Below are positions 47,086 through 56,830 of a DNA stretch of 64,000 bases, one piece after another. The stretch is from Mesostigma viride (Eukaryota; Streptophyta; Mesostigmatophyceae; Mesostigmatales; Mesostigmataceae), in assembly GCA_009746045.1 (NCBI GenBank), contig RPFO01001017.1, forward strand, positions 1 through 64,000, written 5' to 3'. Below the pieces are notes generated by a model. It saw only the letters and a program-made list of their open reading frames with translations, ran no database searches and was not told the origin of the DNA. The position numbers and the translations under genes were made by a program. How positions within the stretch are numbered: the first letter of the stretch is position 1; each line of letters opens with the position of its first letter.

Positions 47086-48144
47086 TGTAACCGGATGTCA
47101 CCAGGGTAAGCCTTCCAGTTCATAACGCGGCCGGCGGCGAGCGACCATCCGAAAGTAAGCTCGTTCCTTACCACTAATCTGCCAAATTATTGCATGGTGC
47201 GAAGACAGCTGACCACAGCGCGCCCAAATGATCGGATAATTCCAAGATGCAGCTGTAGGTCAGCGCGCGGGTGAATACCGAAATCACTGCAGTGCCAGGA
47301 TCCGCCATAGAACCACGTCCAAAACCATCTGTTGTGTGGCACAAACTGCCAGCTCGTCGCGTCGCCCATCGCCCAGCAAGGTTCCATAATGAGCTCGCCT
47401 GGTCATAGAAATTCAGGGAGCTTCCGAATGGCCGGAACTACTTCTTGAAGAATACGTCGTACACAAAAACGGGGAGCGAAGTGTTCGGAAGTAAAGCGAC
47501 GCTTCACACCGAATCGCGGAATGATCCATTCTGCCATAAAGGAATGATCTGGCAGGCTCTCCGCGTCCGGGTGCGACAGTTTTACGCCACGTGTCCGGAC
47601 TCGCGCACCCACCATGCAATGCCAATTTTATTTAGGACCCAGTCCGTTCGCGCAACCAGCATTGCTAGCTACCGGTATAGTTAGAGCCTCGGGGTGTGCG
47701 CAGATTGATCGTAGCTGCTGCTGCCCGATATTGTCGGTACGAATATGGTCGCTTATTAGGTTTCTGGGGGCGGCGAGGATGGTTTTGAGACGAAAAATGG
47801 GTGGCATGGCTCACCATGTTTTCCACTAATCGGCAACAGGTGAATTGTGTTCTGTGCATGAGGGGATCTTGCCATCCAGAGCTGGCAGGGCGAGCTTGGG
47901 CGAGTTTCTCACAAGGATCGGAGGCCAAAGTGTCGAGACGTGCCTTTCTGAGCATGCACGGCCCTGCTAGCGTGGCGAGCCGGGAAATTCCTGGCCTTTC
48001 CAGCATGATGTCGCATGAGCGTCAGAGACGGGAAATGGATAAGCCGGCAGGATGAGACTGGAGTAATTACATTTTCCTATTGGTCCTAGTAAAGCTGGAG
48101 CAGTTATCAAACATCGGCTTGGTATCCACGCCGCGCCGGTCCCC
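47086..48144. promoter_or_regulatory. Shared upstream region between DnaJ (-) and HIR-like gene (+)
   Basis: The 1,059 bp separating two divergent start codons must contain both promoters. I could not identify specific elements. A small minus-strand frame at 47403-47615 (WIIPRFGVKRRFTSEHFAP) has no recognised similarity. Confidence 0.4.
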
Positions 48145-49836
48145 ATGGGCCTATGCTGCAGCATCGTCCAGCAAGGCAACCTGGGCGTGGTCACCCGCTG
48201 CGGCCGCTTCTCGCGCACAATCGGCCCAGGCCTGCACCCGACCTGCATCTGCCTGGGCGACGTGCTCGCCGGCACGCTCAACCTGCGCATCTGCGACAGC
48301 ACGTTCCACGGCTCCTTTAAGACCCTCGACAACGTGTTTGTGGCGGTGACCCTGTCCGTCCAGTACCACGTCCAGCAGGAGGGCGCGTACCAGGCCTTCT
48401 TCCGCCTGGCCTGCCCCGAGGAACAGATGCACGCTTTAATCCGCGACGCGATGCGTTCCGCGGTCGCCAGGCTAACGCTGGATGAGCTCTTTTCGGCCAA
48501 GGACTCGTTGGCACGCCAGGTGGCATCCTCAGTGGCCACCCCCCTGGACGTGTACGGCTACACCATGGACAAGCTGCTAATTTTAGAGATCGAGCCGCCG
48601 CCCGGCGTGCGCGACGCCATGAACGAGATCCAGCGGTGTGCGCGCCTGGCAAGTGTGGCCAGGGAGCAGGCAGAGGCCGAGCGGCTGACAGCTGTCAAGG
48701 CGGCGGAGGGCTGCTGTGAGAGCATGGCGCTCAACGGCCGGGGCACCGCGCGGCGCCAAGTGGCGGTCACGCAGGGCTTGTGCCTGGCGGCGCGCAACCT
48801 GCTCAAGCACGTGGAGGGGGTGACGTTTGACAGCGCGGCCGCCACGCTCATGCTGGGGTACCACTGCGATGTGCTGGCGGCGATCAGCCACCGCCAGGAC
48901 AATACGGATGGGCATGGCGCCGCGAGCGAGGGAGGGGGGGGGCGGGACCGACCCGAAACAGGGGCAGCCATGGCCGAGGCGGGAGGGATTATAATGGGAG
49001 GGGGGGGGGCGGGGGGAGGACTGTATTGGGGTGCGGAAGGGATGGTGGCGTCGACTGGGGCTGGGCTAACGCACGGCACTATCATCGGCGGCATGGGGCA
49101 CCACCCAGGGTCGGGGGCGGCGGGCGGTGGGCAGCTGTGGAGAATGCAGGGGGGCTCACAATGGCCAGCGGATGGGCTCCACCGGAGTGGTGGTGGTGGT
49201 GGTGGTGGTGGTGGTGGTGGTGGTGGTGGTGGTGGTGGTGGTGCGGCGGCGGCCAGTCCCCACCCGCCAGGTGGCAGGTCCACATTGCTTGTCCCCTTTG
49301 GCGCGTCACCCGTGCCGTCGATGATGGAGCAATACCGGCGCACGGCACTCGAGTTCCGCACCACGCGCGAGCTGTCCCTGCGCCACGCCACGCACTGCCA
49401 GCTGGAGGCATTGCGCGTGCCGTCCACCAAGAGCAGGAAGGCGCCGCAAGAAGGAAGGAAGCCCTCAGCGCGACAGGGAGCATCCCTGGGGGGTTCCGGC
49501 ACACTCTCATCGGAGCGTGCATCCGTGCCGTTACTGCCGTCAGCATCAGGGGCTGTCTCTGCGCCCTTGCTACCATCCTCCTCCACCCACCCATCCACCA
49601 GCCCATCCTTCCCTGCAGCCTTTGGCCCCCGGCCACCCTCCTTCGGGGCGCACCCTGTGGCAGCACCCCTGCAGCATGGCTCAACTATGGCGTCGCCGGG
49701 TGCGGTCGCGATGGCTCGTCCTTTATCGGGTGGGGGTGCTGCAGTCGCGCGTCCTGGGCAGGGTGGTGCGTGGGACCCGAGGGCGCTCTCCAGGGTGCAC
49801 CCGGACCGCAACGTGGACCTGGACGCCGTCGTGTGA
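48145..49836 (+). CDS. HIR-like SPFH/band 7 protein with long Gly-rich C-terminal extension, intronless
   Basis: One open frame of 563 codons. The N-terminus MGLCCSIVQQG has Gly2 followed by Cys4-Cys5, a classic N-myristoylation plus palmitoylation signal as in plant hypersensitive-induced-reaction proteins. The SPFH domain (about 5-210) shows the family's landmarks: DNVFVAVTLSVQYHV, LTLDELFSAKDSLA, YGYTMDKLLILEIEPP, VRDAMNEIQRCARLASVARE and AEAERLTAVKAAEG. Such proteins oligomerise as scaffolds on the inner face of the plasma membrane. HIR proteins usually end near 285 residues; here a low-complexity extension of about 270 residues follows, with a (GGT)n-encoded Gly run (~349-367), a short conserved-looking helix (MMEQYRRTALEFRTTREL) and the end RNVDLDAVV. 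Unlike all annotated neighbours with introns, it is uninterrupted. The extension is unusual; a missed intron could in principle remove part of it. Confidence 0.8.
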   Translation: MGLCCSIVQQGNLGVVTRCGRFSRTIGPGLHPTCICLGDVLAGTLNLRICDSTFHGSFKTLDNVFVAVTLSVQYHVQQEGAYQAFFRLACPEEQMHALIRDAMRSAVARLTLDELFSAKDSLARQVASSVATPLDVYGYTMDKLLILEIEPPPGVRDAMNEIQRCARLASVAREQAEAERLTAVKAAEGCCESMALNGRGTARRQVAVTQGLCLAARNLLKHVEGVTFDSAAATLMLGYHCDVLAAISHRQDNTDGHGAASEGGGGRDRPETGAAMAEAGGIIMGGGGAGGGLYWGAEGMVASTGAGLTHGTIIGGMGHHPGSGAAGGGQLWRMQGGSQWPADGLHRSGGGGGGGGGGGGGGGGGGAAAASPHPPGGRSTLLVPFGASPVPSMMEQYRRTALEFRTTRELSLRHATHCQLEALRVPSTKSRKAPQEGRKPSARQGASLGGSGTLSSERASVPLLPSASGAVSAPLLPSSSTHPSTSPSFPAAFGPRPPSFGAHPVAAPLQHGSTMASPGAVAMARPLSGGGAAVARPGQGGAWDPRALSRVHPDRNVDLDAVV

Positions 49837-50000
49837 CGGGTGGTTGGAGGCGTGGTGAGAGAGGAGTATTGAGCAGTGGTGGGAATAGGGCGCCGTTGTT
49901 TGAGGCAACGCCGTCGTGTGAGGGGGCAAATGTAGGCGTCGTGCGAGGGTGAGTTAGACGTGTCAGGGGTGGACCTGGACGCCGCCCTGTTAGAGGTGGG
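49790..50000 (+). repeat. Decayed copies of the HIR gene 3' end
   Basis: The terminal coding sequence GTGGACCTGGACGCCGTCGT followed by GTGA recurs as ACGCCGTCGTGTGAGGGG (about 49908) and GTGGACCTGGACGCCGCCCT (about 49970). It resembles the exon-end duplications in other genes. Confidence 0.6.
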
Positions 50001-50455
50001 ATGGAGGAGTGCAAGAAATCATGGTGCGTGAATGCTGGCAGCCGTTGTGTGCGCATGCTGGCAGCCGCCCCGTGGGACGTGGCAGATGCGGGTGTGTGAG
50101 GGGGCGTGGTGGCAGATGGCAGCCGCCTGCTACTGAGACCTCTGCTGTGAGAATGCATGTGGATGGATGCATCGCGCGCCACGCATCCGGAGCACGGCGC
50201 GTTGCTGCCGCACCCACGAAGACCTTCAGGGCGGCTGCAGGGCGTGCGGGTGCCAGCAGCCACAGGCATTGTAGGGCTCTGCTGGGGTCTGCGTGCCGGT
50301 CGTTCAGGCCAAAATGGAGACGCCCGAATAAGGTCACCCGAGTAACGCCCAAACATGGACCACCGAATGGGGACGCCATTGGACTTGATGAATCGGGCTC
50401 TTGGGCCGTGCTTCGACGGTGGGCGCGTGGCGTTCTCATGATGAGCAATGACAGT

Positions 50456-50850
50456 ACACTGTAGCGCCATCCAATACACTGTAGCGCCATCCTATACACT
50501 GTAGCGCCATCCTATACACTGTAGTGCCATCCTATACACTGTAGCGCCATCCTATACACTGTAGCGCCATCCTATACACTGTAGCGCCATCCTATACACT
50601 GTAGCGCCATCCTATACACTGTAGCGCCATCCTATACACTGTAGCGCGTGGCGTTCTCCTGATGAGCACCATTCTATTCACTGTAGCGCCATCCTATACA
50701 CTGTAGCGCGTGGCGTTCTCCTGATGAGCACCATCCTATTCACTGTAGCGCCATCCTATACACTGTAGCGCGTGGCGTTCTCCTGATGAGCACCATCCTA
50801 TTCACTGTAGTGCCATCCTATTCACTGTAGCGCGTGGCGTTCTCCTGATG
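50456..50850. repeat. 20-bp minisatellite with higher-order units
   Basis: Units of CCATCCTATACACTGTAGCG (about 10 consecutive, 50465-50645), then blocks where GCGTGGCGTTCTCCTGATGA GCA alternates with one or two such units (50640-50845). The same 20-bp unit forms an array at 56147-56390. Confidence 0.9.
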
Positions 50851-51309
50851 AGCAATGACAGCGTTGCAACGTATCATTTTGACGATGATGTCACAAAGTT
50901 TTAATTGACGACGGTGCTGCCGTGTGGTGTTGATGATGGTGTGACATGGGGGTCACGAACACTTTGGCCGCGTGGCATCTGCCCGATCTGCTTGGCCATG
51001 GGAACGCATCACCGTCCGCCAGTGACATAATTACGCGCATAAGTGAATCTACTAGGTTGGGCCACGATCGAGCTTCGTAGCCGCTACCACATTCACTGCG
51101 TTGCAGACCCTGCGCAGACATCGATGGCTCATGAGTGCAGCGTGTGCATATGCATGATGGTATTTTTGTGCATATATAACGGTATCTTGTTTATGACGGC
51201 ACGGTTTGGCCCTCGAGGTCGAGCCAGTCCTCGCGGAGCTGGCAGCACTCGTGGAAGGATTCTGCGGTCTTGGGGCCCAAGGCACGAACTCTTCAAGAAC
51301 AAAGGGGAT

Positions 51310-52110
51310 GACCCCATACATGTTAAAAATTATAATTACTTACATCATAGTGAAGGCACCCAAACATTACCAAAGCCAACGCCAACAAGAGATACCGGCC
51401 ACTACGAAATAACTACAAGCCGGCATGGGACACTCCACACCGTGGAATGAAGTAAAACAGCCTAATAACCGTGCTGCGCCACAAAGTCAGCCCGCGTGCG
51501 GCAGAGCAAGATGTCAGCCATAGCCTGGGTAAGCGCTACCCAAAGGCCCGTTGGCGCCAGTACGACGTCCAGGTCTGCGCCGACCAAGGGGCCCGCTGGC
51601 CCTCCAGGTCCAGGCGGTCCTCCCAGAGCCGGCCGGCAACACTTCTTAAATAAGCCGGCGGTCAGGGTCCCCATGGCCCCGAACTCCTCCTAGACAAAGG
51701 GCACCACACGATGGTGCCCAACGTTGCCATAGGCCGTGAGCTTGGCCCGCTCAGCCCGATCCGCCGTGTAGCCCGCCGCCTGGTATGCACCAGCTATTTG
51801 GCTAAGAGCCAAGGGGCGAGCCACAGAAACGTCAATGAGCAAGTGCCGGCCGCCTCCCTCAAAGTCCAGAACCACGACGTCAGGTCAGTGGGGGGGGAGT
51901 AGAGCCGCGCCGTCCGCATCCTCAGACCGGATGTTCGCCAGCGTGGGAGAAAACGGACCGGACCATGGCGAGCACCACCGTTCGTCAGGAGGACAGTGTG
52001 CAAGTACAAGTACCAATGCAATTCTGGTTTTGTTAGCCACCCATGCATGATAGGTAGTGGGTCCCAGTACGTGGGGTCCAAGGCCTGCCCGCAGCGCTAC
52101 CACACTGAGG
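51310..52110 (-). mobile_element. LINE C 3' portion (minus), pseudogenic
   Basis: Minus strand: NIRSEDADGAALLPPH, then VVLDFEGGGRHLLIDVSVAR, RAERAKLTAYGNVGHHRVVP and MADILLCRTRADFVAQHGY, broken by frameshifts and a stop, and a 3' UTR to about 51325. The conserved LIDVSVA...ERAKL...FVLEEFG pattern resembles the C-terminal region found in some LINE-like polyproteins; its activity is unknown to me. Confidence 0.7.
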
Positions 52111-52116
52111 CCGCCC

Positions 52117-52372
52117 TGCATAATAAATATATATTCATTGAGAATGATAAATTACGGAGGTGAGATTGGCATGCAACACAAGGAAAACCCCGAAAAGAAG
52201 AAGAACCCTGAAGAAATTAATAGTCATCTGACACGGACATCCAAGGACATCCTAACATATATTCGTTAAGAATGATAGATTACGGTGGTGAGATTGGCAT
52301 GCAACCTAAGGAAAACCCCGAAAAGAAGAAGAACCCTGAAGAAATAGTAATCTGACACGGACATCCAAGGAT
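52117..52372. repeat. Two tandem ~125-bp units (LINE C subfamily 3' UTR)
   Basis: The unit from about 52128 (ATATTCATTGAGAATGATAA...GGACATCCAAGGA) is repeated from about 52258 with few changes, directly 3' (minus strand) of the next LINE C coding fragment. Confidence 0.8.
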
Positions 52373-52399
52373 CACGCCAGCTGCACAAGGTACAACTAA

Positions 52400-53274
52400 C
52401 TACATCACAAAACTACGACACGCAGCAACATCGCTGCCGGCCCACCAATGATGCAGGCCTGGGAGGGATCTAGACTGCATGGGTCGCGACAAAGTCGGCC
52501 CGGGTGCGGCGGAATAACACATCAGCCACGGTGTGAGTGAGGGCGAGTGACAGGCGCTGCCGCCAATACGAGGACCACGTGCGGGCAGACCACGGGGCGG
52601 TCTGACCCTCGAGGTCGAGGCGGTCTTCACGGCGCTGGCAGCACTCGTGGAAAAACTCCGCTGTCTTTGGGCCCATGGCCCCGAACTCCTCAAGGACAAA
52701 GGGGATGACCCGGTGGGGCCCCACATTGCCGTAGGAGGCAAACTTGTCGCGCTCAGCCACAGCGGCAGCAGCGCGCCGGCATCCACAGCCGCCCGGAGGA
52801 TGTGGCGACCGGAGAGCGGCCGAGCCACGGAGACATCGATGAGCAGGTGGCAACCCTGCCCGTCGTAGTCAAGCACGGTAATGTCGGGGCGGTGGGTGGG
52901 TGAGTAGAGGGCGGCCCCATCCATGTCCTCGCACTTGATGGTGGAGTGGGGAAAGACCGACCGAACAATGGCACACACCACCCGGAGGAGAGCGGTATGG
53001 AGATAGAGGAACCAGTTCTGGTTCTGCTGGCCACCCATGCACGCGATGCAGTGCGTCCCTGTAGTATCGAGAGCAAGCCCGCAGCTGCCGCGGGACGCAC
53101 CTGCCGTGATGAGAGGCCGGGTTGCGGGGCAAACAGCTGGTGGCGGAGAGCGATGGCGTACAGGGCCGGCACCAGCGTGAACAGAGGGCTCATGGGGAGG
53201 GCGCGCAGGAATGCGGACCCCACGCTCCCCTCAAGGGAAACTGAGTGAAACCAAGCCTTCCCCTGATCGTTCAA
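52400..53274 (-). mobile_element. LINE C subfamily copy (minus), C-terminal coding part
   Basis: Minus strand, three frames in succession: MNDQGKAWFHSVSLEGSVGS; HRPDITVLDYDGQGCHLLID; DKFASYGNVGPHRVIPFVLE through RTRADFVATHAV with stop at about 52470. Two or more frameshifts. It is the most 5'-extended LINE C copy in the window. Confidence 0.7.
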
Positions 53275-53280
53275 GCTCGC

Positions 53281-54262
53281 ACCCTAATATATATTTTAAA
53301 AATATAATTACTTACAGCAGAGTGAAACCACTCAAACCAAAGCAAACGCCCAGCTATAAACCTATATACAGAGCCATGTCAAAGCTCTATACTACGATAA
53401 GACCAATGGAAACTCCTACCGGGAGGAACCTAATAGCCCTGCTGCAACGCAAAATCAGCCCGCGTACGGCGGAGCATGATGTCAGCCATGGCCCGAGTCA
53501 GCGCCACCCTAATATATATTAAAAATATAATTACTTACAGCAGAGTGAAATCACTCAAACCAAAGCAAACGCCCAGCTATAAACCTATATACAGAGCCAT
53601 GTCAAAGCTCTATACTACGATAAGACCAATGGAAACGCCTAACGGGAGGAACCTAATAGCCCTGCTGCACCGCAAAATCAGCCCGCGTACGGCGGAGCAT
53701 GATGTCAGCCATGGCCCGAGTCAGCGCCACCGACAAGCGCTGACGCCAATATGACGTCCAGGTCCGCGCCGACCATGGGGCCCGCTGGCCCTCCAGGTCC
53801 AGCCGGTCCTCCCGGAGCCGGCAACACTCCTTGAAGAAGGCGGAGGTCAGGGGCCCCATGGCCCCAAACTCCTCCAGGACAAAGGGCACCACACGATGGT
53901 GCCCGACGTCGCCGTAGGCCAGGAGCTTGGCCCGCTCCGCCCGGTCCGCCGTGTAACCTGCCGTGAGGGAGGCCCCAGCCACGTGGCTAAGAGCCAAGGG
54001 CCGCGCCACCGAAACGTCAATAAGCAGATGCCGGCCACCCCCCTCAAAGTCCAGCACCACGATGTCAGGCCGGTGGTTGGGGGAATATATACTACTAATA
54101 TATATTAAAAATATAATTACTTACAGCAGAGTGAAATCACTCAAACCAAAGCAAACGCCCAGCTATAAACCTATATACAGAGCCATGTCAAAGCTCTATA
54201 CTACGATAAGACCAATGGAAACGCCTAACGGGAGGAACCTAATAGCCCTGCAATGAATATAT
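53281..54262 (-). mobile_element. Cluster of LINE C 3' ends (minus), partly nested
   Basis: Three copies of the same UTR (AATATATATT...AATATAATTACTTACAGCAG, ...CTAATAGCCCTGC) start at about 53286, 53511 and 54098. The middle one extends to about 54085 and encodes an unbroken 135-codon C-terminal segment (VLDFEGGGRHLLIDVSVARP to RRTRADFAVQQGY). The first copy is bracketed by the 15-bp match ACCCTAATATATATT (53281-53295, 53506-53520). Successive insertions appear to have used the AT-rich tail of earlier copies as target. Confidence 0.8.
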
Positions 54263-54701
54263 ATACTACTATATCGTGATAATGTTTAGCGTACAGGGCC
54301 ACACATTTCCATATCCATCCATTTATCTCGACGTCGATCCTGAGTTATTGCATGCATGCAAATTGAATTTAGGAGGCCAAGGCTAAGTTTTTCTGATTTC
54401 TAGGTTAAAATTCATGCATGAAGTGGTGGCAGTGATTACCGACAAGTCTTCGATCGCTCTATATTCACCGGTTTGAGTACGTCACTCTCCTAAATAATAT
54501 GACCGACCGCGTGAGTGTCAAGCATGCAAAAACTATCCCACATGCTAGCTGCACATGTATCAACGAGACGAACAGAGAAGGCCTAAATTAATCTGGATCA
54601 AGGTAGATGGCCCACATAAGCTCAATATCATCTGTGCACATTGTGGGGAGTGATCCTGTCTGTCTCCCTGAGCGCGCTCTGCACAAACTTTCGCACATCA
54701 C
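54263..54701. other. Intergenic sequence
   Basis: No gene or element recognised; several GCATGCATGCA palindromic strings. Confidence 0.4.
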
Positions 54702-54860
<159 letters not shown>

Positions 54861-56146
54861 CAGTGGTAGTACCTAGCATGTATATATGAGACAACACCCT
54901 TGCGCATGCGAGTAACATGGACTGCCCTAATTGAACTGACATGTATTAACCACTTTCTTGCCAGGCTCAAATGATTGCCAGGCCGGGTGCCAGCTGGCCG
55001 GAGGGCACGTCAAGTACATGGTCCTAGATCCTCCTCGTTGAGGGCAGATTGCTATGATACATGCATACAGGATACGTCCTGGTGGTTGTGGGTGAAGTGT
55101 GAACCCTGGGTATGAGCCCCTAAAGTTCTCCCCTGGCCTTACCCTTCAGGCCGGTCCGGGATAGGCAGGCCTAGTTATATTCTCCCGCACCGGTGCCTCT
55201 CAATGAGTACCCACATGACGCAGTCATGTGCTTTCATGTCCTGATGGCCAAAACGCTACCGGCCTTGGCTTCCCGCCTCTACTCAAACTAGAATACAAGT
55301 CGGTGAGGTAGCTCTAGAACAGAGGGAAGCGCTTGATGATGACAGATCTAGGATACGGGTCCTCCCGATGTCAAGCCTCTGCTTATTCATGTCAATTGAT
55401 AGCATGGTCACTATCTATGCTATATAGTAATGTTGGTTGTCTCATTGATACCGGCGACCGCCCAAAGTTTGCAAGCAATGACTAGATGATCACATGCATG
55501 CAGCAAGAAGGATCATAATTGATCACCCGAAAATGGCCTTGGTCGCTTTCCCCCACGTGGAGGTGAGGTGGCCCACCATGGCCGCCGTCGCCGTGCTTCC
55601 TGCAACACCCACATGGGTGGCAGCAGCGATATTAACATACAAGACGTAGAAAGCCGTGTTATGATCCGTCGGTAGAGAACCGTTGAGTATCATGCACATG
55701 AAAGAATAGATTTCGAAATGGGTGGCTCCCACTATCCCTTTGGTTGATTGTGTTTCGACATGCACACAGCAGGAGGGACAGGATATACAGCCACATGGTC
55801 ACTGATGCCATATATATACTGATATGCTATAGGCGCATGGTGCTTCATTCAAGAGGCGGCTAGCTTCATGCTGGTAATGGGTACAGTACAGCATTCTCAT
55901 GCCACAGGCTAGTGCTGTGCTGCATCTCTAACAAAAGCATAGCAACAAAGCCACATACTGGCATGTGAAGCAGCTATCACTGTTTCCAGCTAAGTTACCA
56001 ATATTAGACGAGAGCTAATGAATTGTTGTTCACGCTTGGCTTCATGACGCCAAAAGGGTGCGGCTAGACTTGTTGAAATGGCAGGACATTGCAAATAGGA
56101 GTAGCCAGGCAGAGATGGCCACCGCTCGTACTTCCGTAGACATTCC
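54861..56146. other. Intergenic sequence
   Basis: No gene recognised. Short minus-strand frame 55523-55765 has no family resemblance. Confidence 0.4.
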
Positions 56147-56393
56147 ATAATATCCTATGCACTGTAGTGCCATCCTATACACTGTAGTGCCATCCTATAC
56201 ACTGTAGTGCCATCCTATACACTGTAGTGCCATCCTATACACTGTAGTGCCATCCTATACACTGTAGTGCCATCCTATACACTGTAGTGCCATCCTATAC
56301 ACTGTAGTGCCATCCTATACACTGTAGTGCCATCCTATACACTGTAGTGGCATCCTATACACTGTAGTGCCATCCTATACACTGTAGTGTCAT
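56147..56393. repeat. 20-bp minisatellite, same family as 50.5 kb
   Basis: About 12 units of CCATCCTATACACTGTAGTG, differing from the array at 50.5 kb mainly by GTAGTG for GTAGCG. Confidence 0.95.
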
Positions 56394-56458
56394 CCTCCCT
56401 GGATACATAGGGGTGGCAAGTGTGGGCTACTTCCTGCACTTTTCGAGGGCAGCTGTAA

Positions 56459-56672
56459 TTGGGCGACAAGCGTGTGGGCATCTCTCCTCTAGAAGCACGA
56501 GGATGGATGATTGGGAAGGGCGACAAGCGTGTGGGCATCTCTCCTCTAGAAGCACGAGGATGGATGATTGGGAAGGGAGACAAGCGCGTGGGCATCTCTC
56601 CTCTAGAAGCACGAGGATGGATGATTGGGAAGGGCGACAAGCGTGTGGGCATCTCTCCTCTAGAAGCACAAC
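56459..56672. repeat. 57-bp minisatellite
   Basis: Nearly four copies of a 57-bp unit (GGGCGACAAGCGTGTGGGCA, TCTCTCCTCTAGAAGCACGA, GGATGGATGATTGGGAA). Lies just downstream of the EFCAB9-like gene's last recognised exon. Confidence 0.9.
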
Positions 56673-56830
56673 CCTGATGTCCAGATGAATCTTGTTAATT
56701 GATATATCAGGGCTCCCCTTGTTGCCATCCCTGGCATGTGCCACCCCACGTGTTAGTTGGGATACTTCCAACAGAAGTGTCTTGATTACAATCTTCAGCC
56801 CAGGTCGCTCTTAGAGCGTTGTGGAGGCTA

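Noticed and set aside
48558-49811. 417-codon minus-strand frame opposite the HIR-like gene
   Set aside because: Pro-rich antisense shadow of a GC-rich gene, whereas the plus strand encodes the recognisable SPFH domain.
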